This document shows positions 28,001-41,205 of a stretch of DNA of 64,000 nucleotides, piece after piece (position 1 is the first letter of the stretch; every line of letters begins with the position of its first letter). The translations under genes and the position numbers were made by a program. The DNA is from Rotaria macrura (lineage: Eukaryota > Rotifera > Eurotatoria > Philodinida > Philodinidae), in contig OENT01000635.1 in assembly GCA_900239685.1 (NCBI GenBank), forward strand, positions 26,193-90,192. The letters are read 5' to 3'. The notes below the pieces were generated by a model. That model did no database searches, was not told the DNA's origin, and saw only the letters and a program-made list of their open reading frames with translations.

Positions 28001-29080
28001 CAAACGGAAAAACAATCCGAAACACAAATGATTACTGAAAATTGTGAACATAATAAATTTATCATTCCAACAAGTCATTCTAATATGTCAACTATATTCC
28101 AAGATGATAAGTCAATGAAAATATCTACGAAATCATCTCCTGACAATGTTCTTTCACGTGGTTTTCATCTTTGGTTGCAAGAAAGTCAAGCATTATCACA
28201 AGAAAAAGATAAATCATCGTCAAATCGTGGTTTAACGCAAGCATTAGAAAGTCTTGTTATACGACCATTGGAAATTGATGATCAGTCTGAAGTTGAAAAT
28301 TCTTCCATGCAATCACAAATCATACCATCGACTTATACAATGGATGTTCGTGTAGAAAAAAGAATTCATATTAACTATGCATATTTCATTAACCATCCAA
28401 GTTCTATTTCAACATCTTCTTACATAATAACTCAATCGAACCAAAGAAAATTCAATGATAATGATGATGATCAAAGAAAAGATAATTCCGATGATGAAGA
28501 CGATAAAAGAAATAATCGATTTATAAAGAACCGTTTTCAACAATCGAACACTCAATCATTAACAAAATCAAAACCACAATCAGACTCTATTAATGATAAT
28601 CATTCACAAATCAATTTCAGCACAGATGATGTACAGAGATGTTTAGGCGAAGATTTTTATCATCAAATCAATAATAACAATCTGAACATGAATAACAACA
28701 ATAACAATCATACACTTAGTTATGATGATTGGGCACAATTTGTTGAATATGAGAAATCTTATTTTATCGGATATGATCTATCAACATCATTAGAATGTTA
28801 CTATGCTCAAACATTAGATGATGATACATTCCTTGCAAATGCAGCACCTGCACAACATTCAATTCAATATGAAAAACAACGTTATGGCGACTTTTTAAGA
28901 TCAAATAATGATATTCGAGTACCTGAATCGATGACAACATTATCAACATATAAATGTAAACCATCTGAATCATTTCGAAAATGGAAAAAACACATAACTA
29001 TTTCAAATCAATCGGAAAATGATGATGAAATATTTATATCACATTCGATGAATGGTATTTGTCGACAAGTACAACCGTAA
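10016..29080 (+). CDS. Giant modular low-complexity repeat protein (about 5,900 aa)
   Basis: Seven exons: 10016-10778, 11739-12103, 12173-12299, 12367-12472, 12533-12841, 12909-24351 and 24407-29080. All introns are GT-AG with matching phases (1,0,1,2,2,0). The sum is 17,787 bases, 5,928 aa counting 84 unknown residues from the assembly gap. Exon 6 alone is 11.4 kb. I recognise no catalytic domain. The sequence is Ser/Thr/Glu/Lys-rich and looks intrinsically disordered. The N-terminus has an acidic part (EFEEDEPTHTEE) and a basic cluster (RKIRKRRIKRKRQK). The middle repeats three module types described separately. The C-terminus (from about 28140) has an ordered-looking part with GFHLWLQESQAL and a Tyr-rich segment (SYDDWAQFVEYEKSYF). 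Poly-Lys runs suggest nuclear or RNA/acidic-surface contacts; this is inference. The ATG at 10016 is the first in the open frame. Confidence 0.85.
14880..16215 (+). repeat. Super-repeat 1 of the giant protein
   Basis: Coding repeat. A PWY box (IYDDYPWYSNYYTIADAE, from about 14886) is followed about 200 bases later by one QRRKR cassette (15088-15360): EFHLVQRRKRIPSS, then DIDLVPVILHG, a Lys-rich run, then LFDAPE. An acidic-to-His box follows at 16159-16209 (QVAHHQKH). This is the simplest version of the unit. Confidence 0.85.
16981..19685 (+). repeat. Super-repeat 2 of the giant protein
   Basis: PWY box at about 16990 (IYDDYPWYLIHYLIADAE). Three QRRKR cassettes start at 17188, 17875 and 18550, spaced 687 and 675 bases. 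Two acidic GFQ-V boxes follow at 19210-19260 (DNEGFQTVHYHKK) and 19632-19680 (DNEGFQVVHHHKH). The second and third cassettes are the most alike and share VVLHGHPTSSNVQAP, so they arose by local duplication. Confidence 0.85.
20472..23850 (+). repeat. Super-repeat 3 of the giant protein, with near-identical 680-base tandem units
   Basis: PWY box at about 20480 (IYDEHPWYTMHYSILDAE). QRRKR cassettes begin at 20692, 21370 and 22303. The first two are 678 bases apart; the second pair is 933 apart, but 253 of those are N. These units are nearly identical at DNA level, so they are recent copies. A decayed acidic box (NEGCQVVRHRE) follows at about 23812-23850. Confidence 0.88.
21831..22083. other. Assembly gap (253 N) inside the tandem repeat
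   Basis: The run of N falls inside the conserved sequence AAACCATCAACCAG / GAAATGACAACAG. In the neighbouring copy these flanks are separated by a single T. The gap therefore hides either one base or a whole number of about 680-base units. Confidence 0.95.
24840..26860 (+). repeat. Super-repeat 4 of the giant protein
   Basis: PWY box at about 24848 (YDDNPWYSSYYAIIDAE) in exon 7. One eroded QRRKR cassette follows at 25051-25330; it keeps DTDLVPVLLH, a Lys run and LLNTPE, but QRRKR has become EQNCRQL. Three acidic GFQVV boxes then follow at 25769-25820, 26201-26255 and 26820-26860. The copy crosses no intron, so duplication did not carry the 24352-24406 intron. Confidence 0.8.
26766..26791 (+). 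repeat. Coding (ACT)n run
   Basis: Consecutive ACT triplets encode a poly-Thr stretch in exon 7 of the giant gene; likely length-variable. Confidence 0.85.
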
Positions 29081-29600
29081 ACATAAACATGATTGTTTTT
29101 CTTTCTTTTTTTTTGTTTGTTTGTTTTTCTCATTTTATTTATTCATCTAGTCGAGCAACATTTACTCTCTATTTAAACGAACATTTTTTAAACAGATGAG
29201 TGAATACATATGTGTTTATACATTCATCAATGTGTTCACACGAAAATTTTAGAGAACAAAATATAAACATTTTTTAAAATATAGACTTTATATCTCTGGC
29301 GTATCATTCTTAGTTAGTATTCGATTCAATTAATAATGTAGCGATTTTCTTATTACAGAACAATGAAAATCATCTTGTTTCTTTTAAACTCGTTCATGAT
29401 GAATCATTTCTATCGTCTCGTGTATCGATTATCTTTTCACTTGTGTGTGACATGTGAAAGAGTTTTGCACGTTTTTGTATCTATTTTCTTCTTTATTTGT
29501 TATACACCTGTTTATCACACATAGTGTTATACACGGTACTTCTTTGTTATGTTTTAATTTTAGTTGAATCGATTAGATTAAAATGAACGAGAAAATCAAT

Positions 29601-29606
29601 AATAAA
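29601..29606 (+). terminator. Candidate polyadenylation signal of the giant gene
   Basis: AATAAA about 520 bases after the stop at 29080, followed by AGTAAAAAAAAC. Confidence 0.4.
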
Positions 29607-30226
29607 AGTAAAAAAAACTTCAATTTTAAAGATTTTTCAAATTGATTTTATCAATTGTGAACAAAGATCGTCAATCGATACAAATCTATTGAATAAATGA
29701 TCTTCTACTATTGCATGACTCATATAATCAGGTACGTATATCTTCGTCTTGGATTGTAGTTCCAAACTATTATTAGGGTTTGATCAATGTAGAGGTACTC
29801 TTGAAAAAGCATCCGCATTCATTGACAATGAGTAAGAAAACAAAACTTTCTGAATATTTATACATTTACAAGGAAATGACTATCCTTATAGTGTATTCAT
29901 ACAATGACTAGCATGTTTCTCCGATATTTACATGTTGCAATATTCTGCAGGTTTCATTCGAAAAACAAAAGAATGTTTGTTTCATCAAAACTATATTGGA
30001 TTTTTTAAAACGATCAACTTTCACTCGAAAATAGAACAAATCTAAAACTTGAACTGAAACCAATCTCTATATAGTCACATCATCAAAACAAATGATACGT
30101 GTTAGTTGGAGAATAGTTTATTTGAAAATCATACATGTAAACGTAACTCATGTGATACATTATTATTTAAATAACAAACAGTATTAAGAAGATTTTGATA
30201 TTATCCATTTACTTTCTAATACTCGA

Positions 30227-30688
30227 TTGGTTTTAAACGACACTACTTTCGATGAAAATATTCTAGTTTTGATGTTCCATTTCGTGCATATCTGTCACAT
30301 AAGATCTTCAAAAATATTATTAGTTTCAAGATTGTTATCTCGAAATTATCAATCTATAATACATAGGATGCATCCTTCTGATAATGGAATGAATTATCGT
30401 GTATATTCCATATCGTATTTGTCCTATTTACGATATAATATATCAATCAAACATGACATTAAATATTACATTGAAAAAGAAAAAAGAAAAATCTATAAAC
30501 ACTTTTTATTTCGAGTTATCATCTGTCAAATTCTGACAAGATTGAATATGATGCATGCACCAAACGAGAATAATAATTTCATCACGTCTATTGAGTATTT
30601 GCATTCCATGATTGATTACATAGATAAATGTTTGCGATTAGAGGAAACTAGTGATAAAATTCTAATTTTGTTCGATATTTTTCTTTAG
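30227..30688 (+). CDS. Unrecognised 153-codon open frame, possibly spurious
   Basis: An open frame of 153 codons that starts at TTG, not ATG. No family is recognised. The translation is rich in Ile, Leu, His and Tyr, with no signal peptide, metal motif or clear membrane pattern. At this AT content so long a frame is somewhat unusual by chance, which is the only reason to list it. No flanking splice sites clearly extend it. Confidence 0.15.
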   Translation: MVLNDTTFDENILVLMFHFVHICHIRSSKILLVSRLLSRNYQSIIHRMHPSDNGMNYRVYSISYLSYLRYNISIKHDIKYYIEKEKRKIYKHFLFRVIICQILTRLNMMHAPNENNNFITSIEYLHSMIDYIDKCLRLEETSDKILILFDIFL

Positions 30689-33600
30689 ATAGTATTCTCA
30701 ATAAATCAAGAATGTATGTCAAAGTCAAGTTTAAAAATCTCATGAAAAATATATTTATCTTTCGAACGTGTAATAGAGTATAAACAGATTAAAATTAATT
30801 TCTTCGATCGATATTTATGTTCGAAGAACAACATATTTAACTTCCATTGTACAATGTACATTAAACCTTAGAGATTTACTTGTTTTGAAACTCCACCATG
30901 AAATATTCTTTGTTACAAAACAACAATGATTCTGATTCGTGATTGATAAGATTGTATTATATTCGATGTTATGAACAATTCAAGATCAATTGAGCCGTCT
31001 TTATTAGAATCAATAATGAAAAATTATCTAGTTTCGAATCATGGATACTTTCCTAGTAATATACCGAGAATTTCGTCTGTAACTGTGATAAATTAGTAAA
31101 ACTCTATTAAAAGATGCGTGATATTCATTATGAATCTAATCCGTAAACGGTTTTTGAAACAGTCAAACTAACAGAAAATTGATTCGATTTTATGGTATCA
31201 TTAAAAATTAAATGGTTGACTGATCTACCACAATCATGATTCTGTTATTATTAGAAATGTCGAAATCAGTGTGACATATTCTCATTTTACATGAAGTTCT
31301 GTTACAATACGAACTACGAGATATTGATGGCAATGTTTTCACTCCATGTCTATTCATCTCAGGAGATTCAATATTTACTTATCTGTGACGAAGATTGATT
31401 GATAATAATGCAGTTATATTCTAAATAAAAAACGGTCACGTTCGTGCCATAAGTATGTTTACAAGCAGTGACAATGACACTTATATGAATCGAAGCCATT
31501 CGATTTGATACCATGAAGAAGACGAGTTGTTGTTACAATACAATACATAGAATATCGGGTCTGAATTGCATGAATGCAGAAAAGGAAATTATAAGAAATC
31601 TAAAAAAAACGAACTATCAATTGTTCAAAATTTTTACATCTTTAGTTTTACAATTCATCCGAAATGTGAAAGAAAATCGTACTCAATTAAAATCAGTTAC
31701 ATTCGAACTTTGAAAAATATCTTCTTGTTAAATTGATTCTGATGTATGGAAAGTTCTCAGTAGAATTATTTTTACACTACATCCTTTCTCATGATTGATA
31801 CCTACTAATGTGCATGTACTTGATCTATTCATACTATTGATTTATTATATATATCAGTATTTCATTGAAGCGCATGCTTTTTACAAGAGACTCTTATGAA
31901 AGCAAAAATTCGAAGAATAATACTCAATCATAAAATTTTTACCGTAGTTTATCAATTGTTGAGTGAACTTGAACTTAATAGAAAGTGTTGACTAAGATAT
32001 TCATGACTTCTGAATGATATAATCTAGAAATCTGTGTGGTGCATTTTTAAAATGTAACTATACTATCATCGCCCGGGATATGCAGGTTTTCAGGAAATTT
32101 CATTTACAATATTTAATAAAAACGTTACTGTGCGATTCGATTGATTTTCTTCTCTACTTTTCATATATTCCTATTGCACCAGTCTAATTTCTTCCAACTA
32201 AAAGTGATTTAAAACACACTTTCATAATCTAAAACAATGTTAACTGTCACCATGAGATGCTTCTACTCATTCTGATATTCAAGTTATAATACATTCTTAT
32301 GTAGATAGTGCCTGTGTAAATAGACATGAACATATTGTTTTGTTCACGCGAAAAGTTTATCATCATTAAAGTCGGTGAAACACAAACAAGATCTTTGGTT
32401 ATGAGTAGACTTCGTGATGGTAAACTCGACTTGATTCAGGCAAGATCTCTAGAGTATGATCAAAGGTAAATGAATTACTATTTTGATAACAGATTTATCT
32501 ACAAAGTAGCGATGTCCTGTGGGCTAAGTGTTGGCAAATGATGGTATGCGATAAGAATTTATTATCGTAGACATTCACTGCAAATATCAGTTCAATGTCA
32601 TAAACCAAGAAAAGCAGAATTTCAGATTAAAGAAGACAACGTTTATTGCAGACTATATGTAGAGCAAATTTTTTCACATGTTTACTTTGTTGTAATGGGA
32701 ATATGATAAAAATCAATCACTCAGATTTTGAAATTTATTGATGCCGAGAATAAGAACATGAAAAAAATTTGTCAAATGTGTAATCTTATGTATTAGTTTG
32801 ACAACTATGTTTCTTTTTTTCTTTCTCTATTTCTTGTCTACTATTTCGGACAAAGAGTTCAAGTGAAATTCTTGATTTTGAGTAGTTTGATTAGTCTATT
32901 TGGACATCGTTCATCATCAAGAAAATTGATCATACTTAGCAATCTATTTGAGCATTCATCTAGATGTTTAATCTAAATTATAACTAAAAGCATATGCAAA
33001 GAACATAGTTTACGATCAAGCTAGGTATGAAACATGTGATGACGATGATGATAGTAACCGTAAATAATCGACAAACAATATTGTTGATCGATGTATGATA
33101 CGACCGAGCCAAAGATGCATACGTGTTGAAAGCTTCATGGTTGTAAATGTGTCTAGATGCTTTTTTTTCTGACATCTATCAGCTTTAATTTTGTTCGTGT
33201 GTTAAATTATGATGATAGCAAGAAAACAATAAACACCTTCATGGGAGAAAGAACAAAATACATTATAGTCATTGAAACGTTAAATATCAAGGTAAACATG
33301 TTAGTCGTATTACTTGGAATAGAAAACAAGGTTCTGAATCTAATTTCAAAGGAATAGATTTTAAATAATAAGAATTAGAAAGTTTCCGAGAAGATTAATC
33401 TATTCATTGATGTATATGTGATGCATTGATCTTTTAATATTACGTCATTGATTATTGATAGATTCGAGATATTTATTCCATACTGTATATCATACTGATT
33501 TTTACAGGCCAATGGATAATATAGTATACAGTGACCGGAAGAGAGCAAAACGTTAATACTCATGTGTCTCTCTTTTGATATTAACTATGCATATTTTTTC

Positions 33601-33860
33601 TTCATCATTTATCTACACAAGTCTATGTAACGATTATCCTTTTTCTACAATTCGATAAAACATAAAAGAATGACAATGTCAAATAATGCTTTCGTCATTT
33701 TCTTTTCATTTCTTGGGTTCATATGTAAGATTTGTGTGTAGAAAAAGAGTGACGAAAGCTTCTTATCTGGTTTCAAGTTTACATGACAAAGAAACGAAGT
33801 GATCGATTTCATTTTTCTTATTCTTTTTTTTTGTCTTTCTCATCTTACATTTGTTGAAGA

Positions 33861-36800
33861 ATGAAAACCAATGATATTATGATATTACCATCGATACTAT
33901 TAACAAAGACATATTATGTATTGCACGAAGAGACAATATACACATACGACAGAGATGACAATAACAATGCCGACAAGTTATCCGAGATAGGTAAGCGAAA
34001 AATAGAAAGTATTTATCTTTTCTTCTATATGAAGAAAGTGATCGATGTAGGTGGTTTCAACCGATGCTTTAATCCTGTGCAATAGACATCGTCATTCGAG
34101 AATATAATCGTTCAATTTATGTCTAAACAATTATTGTCAGAGTACAAAAGGAAAAATAGACAAGTGTGTCAAAAGGTTGACTGTGTTGTCTTTTTTCCTC
34201 TTCGCTTAATCCTTACTTCTCGATCTTAATTATCTTTATTTTGTCTATTAGTCATCTGATCATCATTATCTTTGATAGCAGTAGAAAAGAATCTGCTGCT
34301 GTGAGAAGATACGATCTGACATACGATCCGATATGATCATCAGAGATCACCTTGCCATCCTATGTATGTAGAGTATACTTATAAGACGTTCATATTTTCT
34401 ATATCTTTCTTATGTTCTTTTTGTTGTCAATATTGTCGGAAGAGTAGCTATAGAGAGATGCTGCCTCATCATCTCATTCTATGTAATTTTGTATATTCTG
34501 CCGAGATATCCAGAGAGAAAGAACAAAAGGAAAAGGAACAAGATAGAATTGTACAGTGAGTGGAATAAACCTCTTCTGTTCTTTCCTCTGTGCGAACAGA
34601 CGATCATTCGTCTTGCGCATCTTTGCATCTTTCTTTCTCTCTCTCTCTCTCTCGTCCTATGATTCTCGAGTAATGTAACCAAAGATAAATGTTTACTTTA
34701 TACGTTAAAGCTCACTAAGAAAAAAAAAGGAAGACGAAGAAATTATCTTGCTCATATATTAGACGATTACTGAAAAAGCACAATACTATGATCTCGTAGT
34801 TTAACAACTAGCAAAGCTTTATTTTATTTACTTTTTATTCATTAATTTTCTAAGAAAACAACTTCATGGGTAAGACCAACAAAATGATTTTTCATTTGGC
34901 AATAGGTTTTCTTCAATTTTATTTCAGACCCATCCGAGCCTATGAATATCGATCAATTACCATCAGGAACCCATACGAATGAACGAAATCTATCAGAACA
35001 TTACCCGTATTCATCGTATGAACATCTTCCTACCGAACAAAAATATATTTCTTCATTATCCTTTGGTACATCAACACATCCACCTACGACAGCAACTAAT
35101 GCTATGAATCGTCATTCATTGAATCCCATAACATCGGAGGATTCTGGAAACGAATCATCAATAAACTATCATAAGAAAATCAATTCACATTTTGTCGTTG
35201 TTGCCATCGATTTTGGTACAACCTTTAGCGGGTATGCATTTGCATTTACACGAGACATTGATTCGATTTTAATGATGCGGAAAGTTGATGGCAATGATCC
35301 CGGTTAGTTTTCTTGCTTTATTTAAAAAAAAAATAACATCTCATTTGAATCGTAAGTTGTAAACAAAGTAAAAAATTCTCGTTTGATTAATAGGTGTAAT
35401 TAATCAAAAAACGCCAACGACAATACTTTTAACACCAAATTTAGAATTTCATTCGTTTGGATTTTTCGCACGAGATTTCTTTCATGATCTTGATCTTGAT
35501 GAAGCGAAACGATGGCTATTTTTTGAGAAATTCAAAATGCATCTTCATCATACACAAGTAAGAAGTTTTCACTAATTCAATCGAGAACAAATAACGATCG
35601 ATTGAAGATTAATTCTATCATTAAATCTAGAGGTTAACAGTATTATGTAAGGAAATAGTTATATTCACTCAATAGATGATCTATTACATCATTCAAGTAA
35701 AATGTGATAGTGATTGACGACTGTTTAATAGAGCACAAAAAACAAGAAGAAGATTCATAATCTCATAATTAATTTGTTTGACGTCTGCGATTTATTGTTG
35801 TTCTTAACTTTGATCATTTAATTACATTTTTCCGCTTGAAAAGCAAATGATTTCTACTAATGAATAGCACAGATTAGCAACTGTTCAAATATAGGACTAC
35901 ACGTGTTCCTTTCTATTTCATGAGATCCACATCTTTGTCTCTTCTTCTTATGCCGACAATAAAATATTGGACACTGTACAGACATCTCCATGATAGACAT
36001 GGAATGAATGATACATCTGTTGATGTGAATTCGATTAAAAAAATACATTTGTGTCTACATATCTTCACACGTATATAATCATTTCTTTTTCGCTTCATAT
36101 ACTTTATCAAACTTAGTCCTAACATCATTTGACTCTTATCTATTTTGCTCTGTCTTTCTCTTTCTCTACGTTTTTTTTCACGTAATATGACTATATAAAT
36201 CTATATAGGATCTCAATACCCAAACATTGATTGCTGCAAGCAATGGACGAAAAGTTCCTGCATTAACAATATTTACATATGCGTTACAATATTTTAAAGA
36301 ACATGCTCTACGTGAACTTAGCGATCAATCAGGCACCAGATTTGTTAATGAAGATGTCCGATGGGTCATTACGGTGCCTGCTATATGGAAACAATCAGCT
36401 AAACAATTTATGCGAGAAGCAGCTTATCAAGTTAGTAGTATTCAATAAACGAATGAAAACCTTATTTCTTTCTATTATATTCCTTAGGCTGGTATTGCTT
36501 CGAGAGAATTTCCTGATCAATTACTTATTGCTTTAGAACCAGAAGCAGCATCGATATACATTCGTAAACTTCGAATGCATCAATTTATTCCTGATGAAAC
36601 TCCAGTCTATTCTCGTAATTCAGTTCGACGTGAATATGGTGCACTATCATCTTCATTTTCCAATCAATCATCACCAATACTATTCGATTCGGATAAATGT
36701 TAGTATTTGTAGATAAGAGAAACAGTATTTGACAGTTGATGATATTTAATCTTTCTGTCAAAAAAAAAAAGAAAAGAAAAGCCATATGTACAACAGAAAG

Positions 36801-39368
36801 ATGAAAAGTTAGACAAAAAAAATAAACTGAATAGCTTTCTAGTACATGGATATGCGTACATATATAGATAGATATATAATATCAATTAACAGAAAAAGTA
36901 TGAGAAGCTTGTCGCATGTTTTCTTTTATCACAGGAACCATGATTCAACCAGTATACATACAACAGATATAACTAATCTCTCGCAATAGAAATTTTAGTG
37001 ATAGTCTTTGTAAAGTTTTCGAAATAAATCATGATCAGTAGAGAAAAAAATTTGTAGAAAAAGATCGAAATATAGAGATTTAAACTCTCAGAGAAGAAAC
37101 GAATTTCTCTTGTAAGAAAGAAAAGTGGACTCTTATTAGAAAAACGAAGAAAATTCAGTTCTCAATTATTTTACATTTGGTAAGGCATCGATTGAAGCTA
37201 AAAACGAAGCATATTTAAATACAAAAACAATGTAAAAAATACAATAAATTTTATATAGTTGAATAGTTATTAGTGATATAAACTGCTGTCTAGATTATTT
37301 GAATCCGTGCATTGTATTGCCATGAAAATAATCAAAATTGTCCAAAAACAAGTACAGACAGTTCAAGCACTTTCCAACATATTTTAATCGAAAGAACTAT
37401 TTCATACAAATAAATCGTCGACAAGAATTCGATGCAAGTCTACTGTAGTCACGTGTGTGTTCAGTAGACATTGTTTGTTTGTTTGTTTTTGAAAAACATT
37501 TTTCAATTGCCATAGTACGCTCTTCACTGACAAATACAAAAGATAAACTTCTTAGATTTGTTTGATTTTCTATTGAACTAGTTTCTGCCGATCAAATCGA
37601 ATATAGTACAATTAAGCAAGCGTTTGAAGTGGTTTTGGATCGTGGTACACGTTATATTGTAGTTGATTGCGGTGGAGGTACAGTTGATATGACTGTCCAT
37701 GAATTAGATAATAAAATGGGAACTTTAAAAGAATTATATAAAGCCACTGGTGGACCCTATGGTTCAGTCGGTATGTTTGTTTTTCAATAATAGGTTAATA
37801 TTGTTCTGTCGTAATTAAAATATAAATTATTTCTAGGTGTTGATCAAGAATTTGAAAAATTAATGATTACAATATTTAGCAAAGAATTAATGGAAGACTT
37901 TAAAGTAAAACGACCAGCTGGTTATGTAGATTTAATGATAGCATTCGAAGCGCGAAAACGTACGGCTAGTCCATTTAAGAATAATCCATTAAATATTTCA
38001 TTACCATTTTCATTCATTGATTATTACAAGAAGAAAAAGGTAATATTTATTTAATGAACATTTATGTATCGTAGTTTAATCTTTAGTATAATAAAAATCA
38101 GTTTTCATACTAAACAATGCTTATTGGAGTGATTTCTTTTGCTCAGATAATTTCTCGTATCGATCACTCGCATGAGACTTGACTTAGTCAACATTTTTGT
38201 GTACACAAACGACAACGTAGCGATTGCATTTATGAAATTATGTTTTCTTTACGTTAGGTATTGCCGTATATCCGTCATTGTTGAGCTACGTCCTATTTGC
38301 TTTAAAGACAATACGAATTTTCACCTGATAACTCTTTTATAATTAATCCGATGGTAGTATTTGTTTACCGCTAGGGCTCAACAGTTGAATCTGCTATTCG
38401 TCGATATGGTGATCCTGACATAAAATGGTCGTCACAAGGCATGATGCGTTTAACACCAGAAGCCATGAAGCGTCTTTTTCATCCGACAGTTGAAAAAATA
38501 AAAGGTTCCATTGGAGATGTTTTAAATAGTCCAGATGTGAAAGGTAAAACTCGATTATAAGTTGTACACAGAAAAGACAACACACTTATGATTTTATTGA
38601 TTTAGGAATTCAATATCTTTTTCTTGTTGGTGGTTTCGCTGAATCACCGATACTTCAGCATGAAATTCGTCGAGCTTTTTCATCAATTTTGAAAGTGATC
38701 ATTCCTCAAGATGTTTCACTATCGATATTAAAAGGTTTGTTTTCAATTATAAAATAAAAAACATGAAGAAAAAGAAAAATGAAATCGAACTTCTTGTTAA
38801 AGGTGCTGTTCTATTTGGACTTGATCCAACCATCGTTAATGTTCGTCGTTCACGTTTAACTTACGGAGTTTCGGTATTGAATCGTTTCGTTTCCGATTAT
38901 CATCCGATTGAGAAGAAAATTGTTAAAGATAATATTGAATGGTGTGCTGATATATTTGATAAGTTTGTTCTTGTTGATCAATCGATTGGTCTTGGCGATA
39001 CAGTTGTAAGAAAATATACACCGGCAAGACATAATCAAGCACAATGTATAATATCATTTTATTGTTCCGAATCAGATAAACCCATGTATGTTACAGATTC
39101 AGGTGTAAGAAAAATTGGTAAGAGACCGTTCTTTATCAAGCTATTTATTGAATAAGAATAATTGCTTTTCTTAGGTACTCTGGTTCTGGATATGTTTTAT
39201 GATGGACAGACACCTATCAATCATCAGATTCCCTCAACGAATACGAAAGATCGTCGACGTGAAATTCAAACGCGTATGGTTTTTGGTGATACTGAAATAA
39301 AAGTTAGCGCACTTGATATAACTACTGGCAAATGTGTCCGAGCTACAATTGATTTCCTCAATAAATAA
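33861..39368 (+). CDS. HSPA12: HSPA12-type HSP70 family protein
   Basis: Eleven exons: 33861-33990, 34928-35302, 35394-35557, 36209-36430, 36488-36698, 37582-37770, 37837-38039, 38375-38543, 38606-38734, 38803-39117 and 39175-39368. They total 2301 bases, 766 aa, with consistent phases. The actin-fold ATPase motifs are visible: phosphate-1 loop [13 protein letters not shown] (about residue 136), phosphate-2 [15 protein letters not shown], and the adenosine loop [16 protein letters not shown]. Family blocks include [38 protein letters not shown] and [14 protein letters not shown]12 proteins are distant cytosolic HSP70 relatives with a split ATPase domain and no typical HSP70 substrate lid; human HSPA12A has 675 aa. 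The N-terminal 130 residues are Ser/Thr-rich and not conserved. The first exon is the least certain part: it rests on a GTAAGC donor and a phase match. Without it, translation would start at 34942. Confidence 0.92.
34630..34653. repeat. (CT)n microsatellite
   Basis: CTTTCTTTCTC followed by repeated CT, in intron 1 of the HSPA12-type gene. Confidence 0.8.
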
Positions 39369-39949
39369 TATTATCTGTTGATATACATATATATATACAT
39401 ACGCGCACATATTGACGTATAGTCAAATATTGATCAGTAGGATAATTATATCTTAAATTATTTTTCGTTTCAATTTCATGTCAGCATTATAGATAAAAGA
39501 AATTTCTTGAACTTCGTTCGTTTTGTTTTTGTTATTCATGTATTTCTCAGCTTAAAGTTTTGTTTTTCTTTTGCATATACTTGAACATTGAATTCGTTCA
39601 TTTCTTTCCTTTTGTATTTAGAAAAAAAAACAAAGAATATGTGATGTACTATTCTTCTATATCACAAACAGGAGAAACGTGTTTTTCCTTCATGCATGTA
39701 TCCAAATAATCTGTTGTTGTTCTTCTTTTTGATTAGACAGATTTTTATTTTACAAATCGCGGGAAGATTTAGATTCTTATAATGAATGATTCTGTATGCA
39801 ATTGAAAAAATTTGAATATAGAAATAAAATTCTATAACGTTTATTTCACATTGTAGCACTACGGTCACATTGATACTTATGACATAGAACGGGTTCAATG
39901 ATTATTAATGATGAGACTTGAAAATTAACTAGTCGCTCGATGAAGGATG
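39369..39949. other. Short intergenic region 3' of the HSPA12-type gene
   Basis: AT-rich with no coding signal. AATAAA at 39823-39828 is a possible polyadenylation signal for the upstream gene; another overlaps its stop codon. A TA-rich run lies near 39384-39402. Confidence 0.5.
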
Positions 39950-39951
39950 TA

Positions 39952-41205
39952 CAGTACTCTACAAAAGTCTCCGGCCCCCACTAATTCTTTCATAGAAAAC
40001 AAAAGATCGAACATTTTAATACATTATTAACGTTTATTTTATGCTCTGATCATCAATACATAATGAAGTCTCCTTTGTTATTAATAACGTCAGAAATACG
40101 ATTTTTCATACCTAGTATTGGATTGGTAATTAGATCTTGTGTAGAGGCTTTCCATTCGTTTTCATTGCAGAAACTAATGACTTGTAGAGTCGAAGATTTT
40201 TTCTTGGCAAATTCATTTTGAGAATCTTCCAAACGTTTTCGATCCGATTCAGGTCTGGCGACATTTATGATCAATTAATTCGTTAGACTCTTTTCTGAGA
40301 TCTCAATTGTTTTGCAAGTTGAGACATATGCTTTGAATCATTATCTACTTGTAACTCCCAGTTAGTTGAACTCCGTCCAAAGTGGTTCCTGGCAGTCAGC
40401 AGTGGATTACGGTTATATAGATCCTACAAAGCAAGTCAGCTTTGAGATTTTCACGGAAACAGTAAATATGACCAAGGCCGTTACATAAAAAACATCCCAA
40501 AATTTTGACCTTCTTGGATACTTTACTGTTCGAAAAACTTTTCTCTTTCCTGGCAAATTCCAGACACACCGTTTGAGCTAGCTTAGACGTATAGTATGGT
40601 CTTATCCGAAAAAAATATTCGATTCCGATCCATATCACGTGTAGCTTGAGCCCATTCAAGGCGTTTCTGTCGATGTTTTTCTGTTAAAAGTAGTTTTGAT
40701 ATTGGCAGACTAAACTGAAGCCCCATATTATTTCAACCGGCGTCGAATTGTCTCCTGAATCGTGTCTACATCTTTTCGCTTCAGGACACATTGTATATCA
40801 CGTGTTGTGGCAATATTGTCAGTGCTGGCAAGGTCACTGATTCGTTGGTCAGTTTTTCCGTTGTACCACGAGGTCGTCCAGTGCGCTTCGAGTCACTTAG
40901 ATCTTTAGATTCTTTCCACCTGTTGAGCCAGTATTATACAGTACTCTTTGCACAATTGATTGCTTTTGCTACAGCCTTCAGACCAAGCTTTGGTCCCAAT
41001 CGGATGATGAGACAAAAAGACAATTTCGTACCGTTCATCCAATGAAAGTGACATAGGCTACTATTTATGTATGGAGCAGTCTTTGGAGTTCGAATCGATG
41101 TATATGAGCAGGAGGCTGTACTAGCTGTCTATATATAGTGATAGAACAGAAATTCAAGAAAATTCTAGAATTTTTTAGGGTGCCGGAGACTTTTGTGGAG
41201 TACTG
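39952..41205 (-). mobile_element. Tc1/mariner-type DNA transposon, degenerate copy
   Basis: A 1254-base element flanked by TA on both sides (39950-39951 and 41206-41207), the Tc1/mariner target duplication. The terminal inverted repeats begin CAGTACTCTACAAAAGTCTC on the left and, read inward, CAGTACTCCACAAAAGTCTC on the right, with one difference in the first 20. The minus strand carries transposase pieces. Near the right end is a helix-turn-helix region (CAKSTVQYWLNRW then GRPRGTTEK). In the middle lies LEWAQA-like sequence. Near the left end is the block SPDLNRIENVWKILK, followed after a shift by LGMKNRISDVINNKGDFIMY. The pieces lie in different frames with stops, so no active enzyme is encoded. 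It sits between the HSPA12-type gene and the peptidase gene. Confidence 0.9.

Larger units (their letters stand above)
29081..33860. other. Long intergenic region after the giant gene
   Basis: An AATAAA at 29601-29606, followed by an A-rich stretch, is a likely polyadenylation signal for the giant gene. The rest is AT-rich with no gene I can support. One open frame (30227-30688) is longer than usual for this composition and is listed separately. Confidence 0.5.
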
